A stretch of 64,000 nucleotides of DNA from an uncultured bacterium (GCA_903893315.1 CAITLU010000013.1:1-64000); one strand, 5' to 3'; shown: positions 50,063-60,130, counted from the first letter of the stretch. Numbers and translations: made by a program. Notes: a model not told the origin generated them from the sequence alone.

Positions 50063-51282
50063 GTGGCCCTGCGGTAGCGTAACATGAAACGGCGGTCGAT
50101 GCGGTCCTTGAGCAACCACGCGAGGCGGCCACTTACAGCGACCCAGCCTTTGATGGCCAGTGCGCGGCCGTCACCGAGATTCAGGATCGAAAGGAAGTCA
50201 CGCTGAGGGCGGTAGGCGCGCGGCCGGCGGCCCGACAGATACGCGCGCAGATTGGCATCGAGGACCGGCCCTTGTCGTACCGCGTAGACGCCGGCCTTGG
50301 GCACCCACGGCGCGGCGTCCATCGACGCACAATCACCGACCGCGAACAGATCGTCGTATCCGGGCACCTGCAGCGACGAACGCACGCGCAGAAAACCTCG
50401 CGCGTCGAGGGGAAGCTGCCTGGATGCTGCAAGCACCGGCGGCGGCGCCGGGCCGGTCGCCCACACGACCAGATCGGCGTCGATGCGTGATTCGTCCGCC
50501 GCGCGCTGCGCCGTCGCACTCGCGACCAACCGCACCCCGGCTTCATCGACCGCACACGCGCGTCGACCATGTACGACGCTGATGACAAAGCGCGCCGCTT
50601 CGCGCTCGATCGAACGCGCGGCGCGCGGCGTGCACCCCGCCATCCCTTGCCCGCTTTCGCTGACGACGAGGATCTGAGCATCGACGCCCGAGCGCCGGAT
50701 GCGGCTTCCGAGCGTGAACGCCAGTTCGAATCCGGCCGCGCCACCGCCGACCACCACCACCCGCACGCTGCTGCCGCTGCGCTGCACGCAAGCCTCGACC
50801 GCCTCGCCGACGCGACCGATGAAATCGCCGATCGGTCGGGTCGCCAGCGCGTGTTCGCGCACTCCGGGAAGTTCGAGCCCCCTCACCGAAGAACCGACGT
50901 CGAGACTCGCCACGTCGTACGAAACAGTCGCTGCCGGTGCTCCCGCCGCATCGGCAGCGGCGTAGGTCGCAAGCGATATCGAGCGCCTTGCCGGGTCCAG
51001 CGATGTTGCGGCAGCTTCGACCACGCGGGCACCGGCCGCGCGCGCCAGCGCCACCACGTCGATTTCGATATCGCCGCACCGGTAGTCGCCGGCAACGAAA
51101 CCGGGAACCATGCCAGAGTAGACGGCGCGGGGCCGATCGACGATCAGCGTCAGATCGACACCGGCAAGCGGCGCGCGGCTCCAGCGCCGCAGCACCTCGA
51201 TGTGAGCGTGGCCGCCGCCGACCAGCACCAGATTCATGGGGGCCGCGACCAGGCCCGTGTTGTACGGGACATCATCTTTCAT
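50038..51282 (-). CDS. FAD-dependent pyridine nucleotide-disulfide oxidoreductase, NDH-2/'N-terminal to SelD' type
   Basis: 414 residues. FAD-binding LVLVGGGHAHIEVLRRW near the N terminus, PRAVYSGMVPGFVAGDY, a second Rossmann motif VVVVGGGAAGFELAF, and LFAVGDCASMD near the C terminus. This matches the family often fused to, or found with, selenophosphate synthetase, related to type II NADH dehydrogenases. No selD gene is adjacent here. ATG 51282 gives 16 extra residues before the fold; ATG 51237 is an alternative start. Confidence 0.87.
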   Translation of the reverse strand: MKDDVPYNTGLVAAPMNLVLVGGGHAHIEVLRRWSRAPLAGVDLTLIVDRPRAVYSGMVPGFVAGDYRCGDIEIDVVALARAAGARVVEAAATSLDPARRSISLATYAAADAAGAPAATVSYDVASLDVGSSVRGLELPGVREHALATRPIGDFIGRVGEAVEACVQRSGSSVRVVVVGGGAAGFELAFTLGSRIRRSGVDAQILVVSESGQGMAGCTPRAARSIEREAARFVISVVHGRRACAVDEAGVRLVASATAQRAADESRIDADLVVWATGPAPPPVLAASRQLPLDARGFLRVRSSLQVPGYDDLFAVGDCASMDAAPWVPKAGVYAVRQGPVLDANLRAYLSGRRPRAYRPQRDFLSILNLGDGRALAIKGWVAVSGRLAWLLKDRIDRRFMLRYRRATQPLPRIL

Positions 51283-51444
51283 GAGTCGCTTCGTCCGCGC
51301 CTGGCTGCGGCGCGACGCGGCGCCGGCCTTGGGCGGCTGGCCTCGACAACGCGGCACGTCTATTGACGACAGAAGTGTCACGGCGATCGGCGCTATGCCA
51401 ATCGGGCCTGCCGCCCTGCCGTCGCCGTCACGCGGAGAACAAGC

Positions 51445-52344
51445 ATGCAGATATTGAGAACACCCGACGAGCGCTTCGCCGCCCTGCCCGATTTCCCGTA
51501 CACGCCGCGCTACGACCTCATCACCGATGCCGCCTCGAACAAGCTGCGCATCGCCTGCATCGACGAAGGCCCGGCCCAGGCCGCGCCGGTGCTGCTCATG
51601 CACGGCGAACCCTCGTGGTCATTTCTGTACCGGCGCATCATCGCCCGCCTGGCCGCGCAGGGGCATCGAGCCGTCGCACCGGACTTGGTCGGGTTCGGAC
51701 GCTCGGACAAACCCGCTGCGGTGACGGATTACACCTACGAGCGTCATGTGGCGTGGATGACTTCGTGGCTGATCGCGAGCGACCTGCGCGACATCACACT
51801 GTTCTGTCAGGATTGGGGCGGCCTGATCGGACTTCGCTTGGTGGCTGCCTTCCCCGACCGCTTTGCACGAGTGATCGTCGCCAACACCGGGCTTCCCGAG
51901 GGAAGCGGCGCGTCCGAGGCGCTGCGCAACTGGGTCGCGTTCAGCCAGACGGTTCCGGAGTTCCCGGTAGGCGACATCGTCAACATGGGCACGGCGCGCG
52001 AACTGTCCGCGGCAGAGAAGGCCGCCTACAACGCCCCGTTTCCGGAGGAGAGCTACAAAGCGGGTGCGCGCGCTTTCCCGCCGCTTATCCCGGTAACGCC
52101 TCAGCACGCGTCCGTGGCCGAAAACAAGGCAGCGTGGAAGATTCTCGAGCGCTTCGATAAACCGTTCCTGACCGCCTTCAGCGACCAGGACCCGATCTCC
52201 AAGGGCGGCGAGAACGTATTCCAACAGCGCGTCCCCGGAGCCAGGAACCGCAAGCACGTGACGATTACCGGCGGCAGCCATTTCCTGCAGGAAGACAAAC
52301 CCGACGAGATCGCCGCCTTGATCAATGAGTTCGTAACCAACTGA
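51445..52344 (+). CDS. Haloalkane dehalogenase-type alpha/beta hydrolase (subfamily I)
   Basis: 299 residues. Nucleophile D123 in LFCQDWGG with halide-binding W124 directly after it; oxyanion motif HGEPSWSF with E55 and W58; acid Asp in FSDQDP; base His in GGSHFLQED. This arrangement is that of DhlA/DmmA-like dehalogenases, which hydrolyse carbon-halogen bonds to alcohol and halide. Substrate range cannot be read from sequence. Transcribed away from the FAD oxidoreductase gene; the DUF1330 gene follows 22 nt downstream and may be co-transcribed. Confidence 0.9.
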   Translation: MQILRTPDERFAALPDFPYTPRYDLITDAASNKLRIACIDEGPAQAAPVLLMHGEPSWSFLYRRIIARLAAQGHRAVAPDLVGFGRSDKPAAVTDYTYERHVAWMTSWLIASDLRDITLFCQDWGGLIGLRLVAAFPDRFARVIVANTGLPEGSGASEALRNWVAFSQTVPEFPVGDIVNMGTARELSAAEKAAYNAPFPEESYKAGARAFPPLIPVTPQHASVAENKAAWKILERFDKPFLTAFSDQDPISKGGENVFQQRVPGARNRKHVTITGGSHFLQEDKPDEIAALINEFVTN

Positions 52345-52365
52345 GCGATGCCGCAGGATCACACC

Positions 52366-52782
52366 ATGAAAGTTGAAAACGCCGTCTACCCGAAACGCGA
52401 ACAAGTGGAAGCGCTGCTGAACCTCGGTGGAAACGCACCGATCACGATGCTGAACCTGCTGAAGTTCAAGGACGAAGCGAGCTACGCCGAGCCCGACGCA
52501 CCGCGAATTTCCGGGCGGAAAGCCTACATGCGCTACGCTAACGCGATGCGGGCAATCGTCGAAAAGGCCGGCGGACGCTTCATCTTCAGTTCCACGATCG
52601 ATGCGCTGGTCGTCGGTGAGGTGGACGAACTGTGGGACATGGCGGCGATCGTCGAATATCCGTCGCGTGCGGCTTTCGCGGAGATCACGAGATCACCCGA
52701 AGTGCTGGCGATCGGCGTGCATCGCCAGGCAGGTCTGGCGGGACAGTTGCTGATCCAGTGCACGCAACAGACCGCGGCCTAG
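52366..52782 (+). CDS. DUF1330-family protein
   Basis: 138 residues with a ferredoxin-like (dimeric alpha-beta barrel) fold suggested by ITMLNLLKFKDEA, GRKAYMRYANAM and AAIVEYPSRAAFAEITRSPE. ATG 52366 follows AGGA; ATG 52348, closer to the dehalogenase stop, is possible. The family's function is unknown. It follows the haloalkane dehalogenase-type gene. Confidence 0.8.
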   Translation: MKVENAVYPKREQVEALLNLGGNAPITMLNLLKFKDEASYAEPDAPRISGRKAYMRYANAMRAIVEKAGGRFIFSSTIDALVVGEVDELWDMAAIVEYPSRAAFAEITRSPEVLAIGVHRQAGLAGQLLIQCTQQTAA

Positions 52783-53277
52783 TTAGAGCATCCGGTCGCG
52801 CCCGATCAGCGTCTCGAGGACTCCCGCGCTGATTTCCTCGAGCCTGGCGCAAGCCGAGAACAACTCCCGCACGGCCGCGTGCCGGCTGGCGCCGGCGACC
52901 GCCTTCCAGGTAGCGGCGGCGAGTCTCTCGCCTTTGGCCTGGATGGCGTACTGCTCGCGCAACGGACGGCCGGCGAACAGCGCACGGTCGAGTTCGACGA
53001 GCTCGGAGTGTTCTTCAAGAAGACGGCGCTGCACCGCCTTGGCTTCGGGCCTGAGCGATTCAATACGCGAGGCGATCTCGTCCTCGCGATCCGCGCATCC
53101 AAGCAGCAAAGCCTTGTCGGCCGCATCGGTTTCGCGCGCCGCCCACTCACGGTAACGCTCGGCACCCAGCCGCTCGGCCAACGCCAGCAGCAACGGCTGA
53201 TCGCCAACCGACACCTTCGCCAGGATCGGCCCGAGAATCCCGGCCACGCTTGGAATCTGCGGGCTCTGCTTCAACAT
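52783..53277 (-). CDS. Helical protein of unknown function
   Basis: 164 residues, apparently almost all helix (LLLALAERLGAERYREWA..., EDEIASRIESLRPEAKAV...). The first half recalls ferritin-like or four-helix proteins, but the iron-binding ExxH pattern is not clear. ATG 53277 has AAGGAG about 9 nt upstream. Convergent with the DUF1330 gene. Confidence 0.65.
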   Translation of the reverse strand: MLKQSPQIPSVAGILGPILAKVSVGDQPLLLALAERLGAERYREWAARETDAADKALLLGCADREDEIASRIESLRPEAKAVQRRLLEEHSELVELDRALFAGRPLREQYAIQAKGERLAAATWKAVAGASRHAAVRELFSACARLEEISAGVLETLIGRDRML

Positions 53278-53455
53278 GCGACTCGCGCTCCTTGCTGGAT
53301 CGAGTGGTAGCGACACGGCCACCGAAAGCGACCGGCGGAGATTGGCCGACCATCTCCACGGTTGCAATGCGGGACGCCCGGTTCCAGTGAGAGATTTGCG
53401 GCGACTTCGGCGCGGCCGCATTGCGCCACCGACCGCACTGGTCGACAACAACCAT

Positions 53456-53980
53456 ATGCCACGCGAAACTCCCCGATCGATCGTCGAAGTTCTCAACCAC
53501 ACCAGTTCCCACGCATTGGCGCTCAACGTCGTTGCCACCGTCGGCGCGGCGTCGCTCATGAACGGACTCATCTTCACGCTGGGATGGAACGCTACGGTCG
53601 ATCCCGCACGTGAACCATTCTTCGCGCCACCCGGTTTCATCATCGGCCTGGTGTGGATGCTCCTGTTCGCGCTGATGGCCGCGGCGCGCTGGAACCTGAA
53701 CTGCGCTGCAATCAGCCACGCCCTTGCCGACAACGCGCTATCGGCAAGAGCCCGCCTGACCACACTCGTCTTGTCTTGCCTGTCATGGCCGCTCTACTCG
53801 TTGGCGATCGGCAGCGTCGTGGGCGGACTGATCGGATGCCTCGCCAGTCTGGCCCTCGCGGTTTCGGCGGTGGCGCGGGCGTGGTCCGTTTCGCGTTCGA
53901 GTGCAGCCCTCGTCGTACCGGTCGTGGTCTGGCTGATCTTTGCAACCGCGATCCTGGTCGCGGAACTCCTCGCGGCCTGA
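53456..53980 (+). CDS. TspO/MBR family membrane protein
   Basis: 174 residues, five membrane helices. The family motif FAPPGFIIGLVWMLLFALMA is clear, and RW follows. TspO proteins bind porphyrins and take part in tetrapyrrole handling or stress response. ATG 53456 gives the family start; the longer upstream frame is not credible. A heme role would suit an organism with many cytochromes. Confidence 0.87.
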   Translation: MPRETPRSIVEVLNHTSSHALALNVVATVGAASLMNGLIFTLGWNATVDPAREPFFAPPGFIIGLVWMLLFALMAAARWNLNCAAISHALADNALSARARLTTLVLSCLSWPLYSLAIGSVVGGLIGCLASLALAVSAVARAWSVSRSSAALVVPVVVWLIFATAILVAELLAA

Positions 53981-54094
53981 GCCCGCCGTCACCGCAACCG
54001 CCCTGCGTCGCACCCGCGGCGGCACATCGAAAACACGTTCTTCATCACATCTGCGTCGTTGCCGCGCAGGTCAGCGCTGCTCTAGCCTCGCGGT

Positions 54095-55351
54095 GTGTCG
54101 ACCAACGCAGGCAATTCCCGAGAGACGCGCCACCAGTCCACGCGCATGCGCACCGGCGGCGATGCGGCCGGCGACACCATCGCGCCGGCAGTACGGTTGC
54201 TCGACGCGGTTCTCGCAGATGCGATCCGGGCGGAGGCTTCCGATCTGCACTTCGAACCGGATCGCGGCGGGCTGCGCATCCGCATGCGCGTCGACGGCCA
54301 CCTGCACGACCTTGCGTCACCTCCGGCATCGCTGGTCCCGGCGCTGCTGACACGCGTCCGTCTGCTGGCCCGCGCCGACCTGGCCGAAAGACGCCTGCCC
54401 CAGGACGGACGCTTCACGTTTGCGGGACCGGACGGCGAGCGCGTCGACGTACGCGCGGCTTTTCTGCCGGTTGCGCGCGGCGAGAAAATAGCGCTGCGTC
54501 TGCTTCATCACGGCGGCGCCGCACCGACGCTCGGCGACATCGGCATGCCTTTGCGCGAGCGGCGCCGCTTCGAAGCTGCACTGGCACGATCCAACGGACT
54601 CGTGCTGGTTGCAGGACCAACTGGTAGCGGCAAGTCGACCACCTTGTACGCGGCGATAGCCGCGCTGCGCGGACCGACGCGTTCGGTCGTCAGCGTCGAA
54701 GACCCCGTCGAACTCGACGTAGAGGGCGTCTCGCAGGTGCCGATCGACGACGATGTCGGGCGCAGCTTCAGCGCAGTGCTGCGCGCACTCCTGCGTCAGG
54801 ACCCCGACGTCCTGATGGTGGGAGAGATCCGCGACGCGGAAAGCGCGCGCATCGCCTGCCGCGCTGCGCTGACCGGCCACCTGGTGCTGACCAGCGTCCA
54901 TGCCAGCGACACGCGCGAGGCGCTGTTGCGGCTTCCCGAAATGGGCGTCGCCGATTATCTCATCGACGCGACGCTGTCGCTGGTGATCGCGCAACGGCTG
55001 GTGAGGCGGCTCTGCATCCACTGTCGCGTTATGACCGCGTGGTCGGGCCGCACCGAGGCGCGCCGGTTCTTCGAACGCGCCCGTGTCGGTTTTCCCGAAG
55101 CGATGCCCGCCGCGAGCGGCTGCTCACGCTGCAACGGCAGCGGCTATCGCGGTCGCATCGGGCTTTTCGAAATCGCCGGCGGCGAAGACGATGCGCCCGC
55201 GCCCTTCAGTCCCGGCAGCCTCGGCGCGGCCGGCCTCGTCCACGTGCTCGGCGGCCGCACCACGCTCGAAGAAGTGCTCGCGCACTGCCCGTGGCCCGGC
55301 GACGAATGCACCGCACCCTTCGACGAAAGCGACGAGGAGGGAAGAGCGTGA
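54095..55351 (+). CDS. Type II secretion/type IV pilus assembly ATPase (GspE/PilB)
   Basis: 418 residues, starting at GTG 54095. It lacks most of the usual N1 domain and starts in the N2 region. Walker A is GPTGSGKST (174-182); Asp box VEDPVEL; Walker B LMVGEIRDAESA; His box LTSVHASD. A zinc-binding tetracysteine loop is present as CIHC...CSRCNGSGYRGRIG. It powers pseudopilus assembly in the cytoplasm. The gene overlaps gspF by 4 nt. Confidence 0.92.
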   Translation: MSTNAGNSRETRHQSTRMRTGGDAAGDTIAPAVRLLDAVLADAIRAEASDLHFEPDRGGLRIRMRVDGHLHDLASPPASLVPALLTRVRLLARADLAERRLPQDGRFTFAGPDGERVDVRAAFLPVARGEKIALRLLHHGGAAPTLGDIGMPLRERRRFEAALARSNGLVLVAGPTGSGKSTTLYAAIAALRGPTRSVVSVEDPVELDVEGVSQVPIDDDVGRSFSAVLRALLRQDPDVLMVGEIRDAESARIACRAALTGHLVLTSVHASDTREALLRLPEMGVADYLIDATLSLVIAQRLVRRLCIHCRVMTAWSGRTEARRFFERARVGFPEAMPAASGCSRCNGSGYRGRIGLFEIAGGEDDAPAPFSPGSLGAAGLVHVLGGRTTLEEVLAHCPWPGDECTAPFDESDEEGRA

Positions 55352-56445
55352 ACCCGCTGGAACTGAGTCTTTTTGGACGCACGCGCACGCCGGCGATTTC
55401 TCGCCACGACGCCGTGCGAGCGCTCGCGCGCGTGGCGGCCCTGACCGCCGCAGGCATGACGACCGGTGACGCGCTGGCGGCATCGGCGCGTCGCAAAGCG
55501 CGCAGCGGCAGCGACGCCTGCCTGGCGCGTCTGGCGGTGGCGGTTCGCCGCGGCCACTCGCTGTCGACCGCGATGGCCGGCCCCGGCCTGCCGTTTTCCG
55601 AAGCCGAAATTGCCGTCGTGCGCGCCGGCGAAGCAGGCGGCGCCACCGCACGCACGCTGACGCTGCTGGCCCAGCGTATCGAACACGACAGCGCGGGCCT
55701 GCGCCGCATCGCTTCCGCGCTGACCTATCCGTGCATCCTGATGGTCGGCGCGTTGGCCTCGCTGTCGTTCCTGTCAATCGTCGTGCTGCCGTCGTTCACG
55801 AGTCTATACGCGGGCCACAAGGCTCAACTGCCGGCAACGACGCGGGGCCTGCTCGCTTTTGGAGACGCGGCTGCACGCTACGGTCTCTACGTCGTGCTCG
55901 CAGCGGGAACGATGATCGCCGCTGCCGGGTTGGCGCGGTCCCAGAGCCTGCGATGGCGGCGCCTGTGTGCGCGCGCCGCAATCGCAGTCCCGCTGCTGCG
56001 AGCGCTGTTTGCGCCCAGTGCGATGCACGCGAGTTGCGGGTTGCTGGCGCTGCTGTTCGCGGCCGGATGTGAAGCCGAAGAAGCACTCGCACTGGCGGCG
56101 CGGGCCTCGGTCAACGTCATCGTAGCCGAGCGTCTGACGCGCTGTCTTCGCCTGCTCAGACGCGGCGTCCCGCTCAGCCAGGCGTGGGTCTCGGCCGACC
56201 TCGACCGCAGCGGCGACGCCGTTGCACTGCTCGAGATCGCCGAGGCCACCGGCAACTACGCCGACGCCTTCTCGAAGCTCGGCCTTCTCGAAGGGCAAGC
56301 CGCCGACGAAGCCGTCACGCGCCTGTGCCGCCTGGCCGAACCCGTTTCCGTCGTCGTGATGGCCTGCGCCGTCGGCGGCGGAGTGCTCGCTCTGTATCAG
56401 CCAATGCTCGGTTCCGCATCACTGCTGCTTGGAGGTTCCCAATGA
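55348..56445 (+). CDS. Type II secretion/type IV pilus platform protein (GspF/PilC)
   Basis: 365 residues. Two T2SSF domains (about 20-145 and 225-345) with three membrane segments. GTG 55348 overlaps the ATPase stop and is preceded by GAGGAGGGA. It anchors the ATPase to the inner membrane. First and second halves share the family pattern (SEAEIAVVRAGEAGG; VALLEIAEATGN). Confidence 0.9.
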   Translation: MNPLELSLFGRTRTPAISRHDAVRALARVAALTAAGMTTGDALAASARRKARSGSDACLARLAVAVRRGHSLSTAMAGPGLPFSEAEIAVVRAGEAGGATARTLTLLAQRIEHDSAGLRRIASALTYPCILMVGALASLSFLSIVVLPSFTSLYAGHKAQLPATTRGLLAFGDAAARYGLYVVLAAGTMIAAAGLARSQSLRWRRLCARAAIAVPLLRALFAPSAMHASCGLLALLFAAGCEAEEALALAARASVNVIVAERLTRCLRLLRRGVPLSQAWVSADLDRSGDAVALLEIAEATGNYADAFSKLGLLEGQAADEAVTRLCRLAEPVSVVVMACAVGGGVLALYQPMLGSASLLLGGSQ

Positions 56446-56828
56446 ATACCCGTTCGCTTCTTCATCGTCCGCGGTCCGCCCGCGGCTTCAGCCTTCTCGA
56501 ACTGCTCGTCGTCGTCGCGATCCTCGGCATCCTGATCGCGGCGGCACTGCCGCGCTTCGGCGAGTTCCGTGCCGCCGCCTACGACTCCAGAGCCCAGCAA
56601 GACCTTCGCAACCTGGCAGCGGCGCAGGAACTCTACCGTGCGAGCAGCGCGACCTACGCGGACAACGCCGGGGCTTTGTCGGGCTTCGCTGCTTCCGAAG
56701 GCGTCGACGTCACGATCCAGGGCGCCGACGAAACCACTTTCGCGGCGACCGCCTCGCACCCGGCGGGCCATCGCGACTTCCGCTGGAACAGCGGCGCCGA
56801 CCCGGCCCTGAGTTCCACCGTGCGTTGA
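56442..56828 (+). CDS. Major pseudopilin/type IV pilin-like protein
   Basis: 128 residues. Prepilin signal: basic leader of 15 residues, then G/FSLLELLVVVAILGILIAA, with Glu at +5. The rest has a globular C terminus. ATG 56442 overlaps the gspF stop. Cleaved and N-methylated by the peptidase encoded next. It forms the filament of the secretion/pilus system. Confidence 0.93.
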   Translation: MNTRSLLHRPRSARGFSLLELLVVVAILGILIAAALPRFGEFRAAAYDSRAQQDLRNLAAAQELYRASSATYADNAGALSGFAASEGVDVTIQGADETTFAATASHPAGHRDFRWNSGADPALSSTVR

Positions 56829-56967
56829 GCGAGCGTGAGACGAACTTGCTCGAGGGCCGGAGCCGGGTAGCATACGCGCGATGCGACGGTTCCGGCCCTG
56901 CTCTCTCCCACGCCAATCCGGCAAGCGGCCGGCACTGCGACGCGCCTGAGAGCCGGAGTAATCCCTG

Positions 56968-57735
56968 GTGATCTTGCTCTTCGCCCTGCTGCTCGGCCTG
57001 ATCATAGGCAGCTTCCTCAACGTCTGTACCGTCAGGCTGCCGCACGACGAGTCAGTGGTGGCGCCGCGCTCGCACTGCCGAAGCTGCAAGAACCCGCTGG
57101 CCTGGTACGACAACTTTCCGCTGATCAGCTACGTCGTGCTGCGCGGCCGCTGCCGCACATGCACCGAAAATTTCTCGATCCGCTATCCGCTGGTTGAAGC
57201 TCTGACCGGCTTGCTGTTCGTGCTCGTCGTCGCCGCCGGCATACCGCCGCGCGAAACGGTTCTCGATCTCGTGATCGTGTCGGCGCTGGTGGTCGTCACC
57301 TTCATCGACATCGACTACTTCATCATTCCCGACCAGATCACCTGGCCCTCGATCCTGATCGCTCCGGCGGCCGCGTTCGTCGTCGGGCACATCACTGTGC
57401 GCGATTCGGTCACAGGCATCCTTCTCGGCGGCGGAATGCTGTGGGCCTTCGCGTGGACATACGAGAAGGTGCGCGGTCACGAGGGCATGGGCCTCGGCGA
57501 CGTCAAGCTGCTGGCGATGATAGGCGGACTTCAGGGCTGGCAGGCGCCGCTATTCAGCCTGATGGCCGGGGCCATCGTCGGATCTACCGTCGGGCTGATA
57601 CTGATGGTGGCGCGGGGGCGCCGCTTCGACATGGAAATCCCCTTCGGTCCCTTCCTGGCATTTGGTTCGATCCTGTACATGCTGGCCGGCCCCCGCATCA
57701 TCGAACTCTACCTGTCGCATCCGCCGCTGTTCTGA
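56968..57735 (+). CDS. Prepilin peptidase (PilD/GspO)
   Basis: 255 residues, seven or eight membrane helices, starting at GTG 56968. Catalytic Asp pair: D in FIDIDYFIIPD and D in GMGLGDVKL (GxGD). The cytoplasmic zinc site has two CxxC pairs (CRSCKNP and CRTCTENF). It cleaves prepilins after the Gly before the hydrophobic segment and methylates the new N terminus. Confidence 0.94.
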   Translation: MILLFALLLGLIIGSFLNVCTVRLPHDESVVAPRSHCRSCKNPLAWYDNFPLISYVVLRGRCRTCTENFSIRYPLVEALTGLLFVLVVAAGIPPRETVLDLVIVSALVVVTFIDIDYFIIPDQITWPSILIAPAAAFVVGHITVRDSVTGILLGGGMLWAFAWTYEKVRGHEGMGLGDVKLLAMIGGLQGWQAPLFSLMAGAIVGSTVGLILMVARGRRFDMEIPFGPFLAFGSILYMLAGPRIIELYLSHPPLF

Positions 57736-57808
57736 CAACCGCGCACGACGCCGCGTTTGCGAGTCCGCCCCCGCGAAGCTGCCAAAGCGCGCCGCAAGGA
57801 GGTTCTTC

Positions 57809-58594
57809 ATGAGTCTGCCCAGCTACGAGTTCGTAACCGCCCAGGCCGAAGGACGGCTCCTCGTCGTCACGATCAACCGTCCTGATTCGCTGAACTCGCT
57901 GCACCCGCCCGCCAACAAGGAAATGAGCGACGTATTCGACCGTTTCGCGGCCGACCCTGACCTGTGGGTCGCGATCGTCACCGGCGCCGGCGAGCGCGCG
58001 TTCTCGGCCGGCAACGATCTGCGCTGGACCGCGCAGAACAACGGAGTGGTCGACATTCCACCGGCGGGCTTCGGCGGCCTCACCAACCGCTTCGACCTTT
58101 TCAAGCCGATCATCGCTGCCGTCAACGGCTTTGCTCTCGGCGGCGGATTCGAGATCGCACTGGCCTGCGACATCATCATCGCGTCCGAGAAGGCGAAGTT
58201 CGGTCTGCCCGAGCCCAAGGTCGGCCTGGCCGCGCTGGCCGGCGGCATGCACCGCCTGCCGCGTCAGATCGGACTCAAAAATGCGATGGCGTTGATGCTC
58301 ACCGGGCGCCACGTCGACGCCGCCGAAGCCTATCGTCTCGGCATCGCGCAAGAGGTAGTCGCCCCCGACAAACTGATGCAGCGAGCGCGCGAGTGGGCCG
58401 CCGAGATTCTCGAATGCGCGCCGCTGTCGGTGCGCGCCAGCAAGCAGGTCGCAATGGGCAGCCTCGGCCATCCTTTGGAAGAAGCCGTGAAGATCAAGTT
58501 CCCGGCCGTCAGAGACCTGTCCCGCTCCGAAGACTTTCGCGAAGGCCCGAGGGCATTCGCCGAAAAGCGCAAACCAAACTGGAAGGGTTGCTGA
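57809..58594 (+). CDS. Enoyl-CoA hydratase/isomerase family protein
   Basis: 261 residues, crotonase fold. Oxyanion-hole motifs are RAFSAGNDL and AAVNGFALGGGFEIALACD; the next active-site block is LPEPKVGLAALAGGMHRLP. The hydratase Glu in the second block is present (GGGFEIAL), but the second Glu of the classical pair is not evident. ATG 57809 follows AAGGAGG. It sits inside a pilus/secretion cluster, where it has no obvious role. Confidence 0.92.
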   Translation: MSLPSYEFVTAQAEGRLLVVTINRPDSLNSLHPPANKEMSDVFDRFAADPDLWVAIVTGAGERAFSAGNDLRWTAQNNGVVDIPPAGFGGLTNRFDLFKPIIAAVNGFALGGGFEIALACDIIIASEKAKFGLPEPKVGLAALAGGMHRLPRQIGLKNAMALMLTGRHVDAAEAYRLGIAQEVVAPDKLMQRAREWAAEILECAPLSVRASKQVAMGSLGHPLEEAVKIKFPAVRDLSRSEDFREGPRAFAEKRKPNWKGC

Positions 58595-58803
58595 GAAGTC
58601 GGCGCACCGACTCACGTTCGCCCGGCGCCGTCGGATCGCCGAGCATCCGACGCTCGTGACCGGCGCCGCACGCGGAACCCATGAGGCCGCCACCCGTCGT
58701 GGCCGCGGATTTAACGCCGGGCGCCGCGGCCGCGAACACGGCGCTGCTGAACATTACGCCGACGGCATTGCGCAGCACGCCGCGAAGGCGCGACAAACAC
58801 GCC

Positions 58804-59202
58804 ATGTCAGCGGGCTTCTCAGTGTTGGAGTTGATCGTCGTGTTGGCACTGATCGGCATGACCGCCACGGCGGGAATCCAGGGCGCCGGAGCCTTGGCCG
58901 ATTCGCTGCGCGTAGAGGCCGCGCGGAGTCTGGTAATCGACGCGCTGCTCGATGGCCGTCGCCTGGCTTACCTTCAGGAAACCACCGTGACAGTGCGCGC
59001 CGTGGTCGCTTCATCCACACTGGATATCGTGCCTTCCGGCCGCCACGTCGAGCTGCCCGACGGCGTGACCATCATCGACTCGCCCGCCGACGCCGGCGTC
59101 GACTTTCGCGCCACGGGCCTGGCCGACAATGCCACCGTAGTGCTGGGCAAAGGCAAGGCCGCGGCAACCATCGTCGTGAACCAGCGAGGCATGGTGCGAT
59201 GA
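58804..59202 (+). CDS. Minor pseudopilin (GspH-like)
   Basis: 132 residues. Prepilin signal MSAG/FSVLELIVVLALIG with Glu at +5 and a very short leader. The body has GspH-like features (LRVEAARSLVIDALLDGRRLAYLQ). ATG 58804. The gene end overlaps the next pseudopilin start by 4 nt. Confidence 0.85.
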   Translation: MSAGFSVLELIVVLALIGMTATAGIQGAGALADSLRVEAARSLVIDALLDGRRLAYLQETTVTVRAVVASSTLDIVPSGRHVELPDGVTIIDSPADAGVDFRATGLADNATVVLGKGKAAATIVVNQRGMVR

Positions 59203-59546
59203 GTGGCGGCTGCGCGCGCGGCACCACGATGATCGAATGCGCCGCCGCGCTGGTCCTGACGGGAATGCTCTGCGCCGAACTGGGGCGCTCGCTGCAGGCA
59301 TCGGCCTCCATTCTGGCCGCGTCCGAGATGCGCACCGCCACCATCGACGTCGCGCGCAACCTGCTCGAAAGCGAAATCGGCTGCCCGTGCGGACCGCCTT
59401 ACTCCTGTCCGTCCGCCTTCGTCTGCTCGATCAGCCGCAGCGGCGGCGGCAATGGACTCGACCGACTTCATGGGTCGGCGGCCGTTCGCCGCACGGGAGA
59501 TGCCGTCGAACTGTCGGTTCTGGTCAAACCGGCGGCGTGCTCATGA
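59199..59546 (+). CDS. Minor pseudopilin (GspI/PilV-like)
   Basis: 115 residues. Leader MSGGCARG/TTMIECAAALVLTG: the cleavage Gly is followed by Thr rather than Phe, with Glu at +5. A Cys-rich middle (GCPCGPPYSCPSAFVC) is unusual. ATG 59199 overlaps the previous stop. Confidence 0.75.
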   Translation: MSGGCARGTTMIECAAALVLTGMLCAELGRSLQASASILAASEMRTATIDVARNLLESEIGCPCGPPYSCPSAFVCSISRSGGGNGLDRLHGSAAVRRTGDAVELSVLVKPAACS

Positions 59547-59581
59547 GACTGCACCGCGCACGCCGGCCGTGAGGTGAAACG

Positions 59582-60130
59582 ATGTTTTCGTTGCTGGAGA
59601 CCACCTGCTCACTGGCCATTGCGGCCATCCTGCTCGCTTCGATCCTGGCCGCGATGCAACAGGCGGTACGCATCGAAGCGCAGGCCCGAGATCTCTGCGG
59701 AAGGCTCTTCGCCGTGCGTCAGTTCGAGACCTTGATCGATCGTGCAGCCGCTGCCGCCGGATCCGGCCCCACGCGTCCGGCCGCGCTGCGTGATCTGGCG
59801 AGCGACAGAGCGGTGTTTCGCGCTGACCTTAACGGAGACGGCAACGTCTCTGACAGCGGTTCGGAAAGCACCGCCATCGAAATCGTCAACGATGCTTCGC
59901 GGGTCAGGCTGCGACACCGCCTCGGATATCAGACCATGACGGTTCTCGAGTTCGAGCGAGCGAGCGCCGACATCACGGCCTACGATCGCTTCGGCGCCAG
60001 TACGCTGGCACCGACCGCGTCACTGCTCGAAGTAAACGTGGAGCCCGGCAGCGCGCCGGCTCCGCTTGCCGGCAACGGCAGCCAGTCTCTGCATCTTCTA
60101 TTCGCAATCCCGGAGGCGACACGCCGATGA
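59582..60130 (+). CDS. Minor pseudopilin without leader (GspJ/PilW-like)
   Basis: 182 residues. It begins directly with M/FSLLETTCSLAIAAILLAS, so the hydrophobic segment and Glu(+5) are present but there is no basic leader or Gly(-1). An in-frame stop at 59570-59572 shows that no longer start exists nearby. It may need no cleavage, or Met may serve as -1. Gene end overlaps the next gene by 4 nt. Confidence 0.75.
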   Translation: MFSLLETTCSLAIAAILLASILAAMQQAVRIEAQARDLCGRLFAVRQFETLIDRAAAAAGSGPTRPAALRDLASDRAVFRADLNGDGNVSDSGSESTAIEIVNDASRVRLRHRLGYQTMTVLEFERASADITAYDRFGASTLAPTASLLEVNVEPGSAPAPLAGNGSQSLHLLFAIPEATRR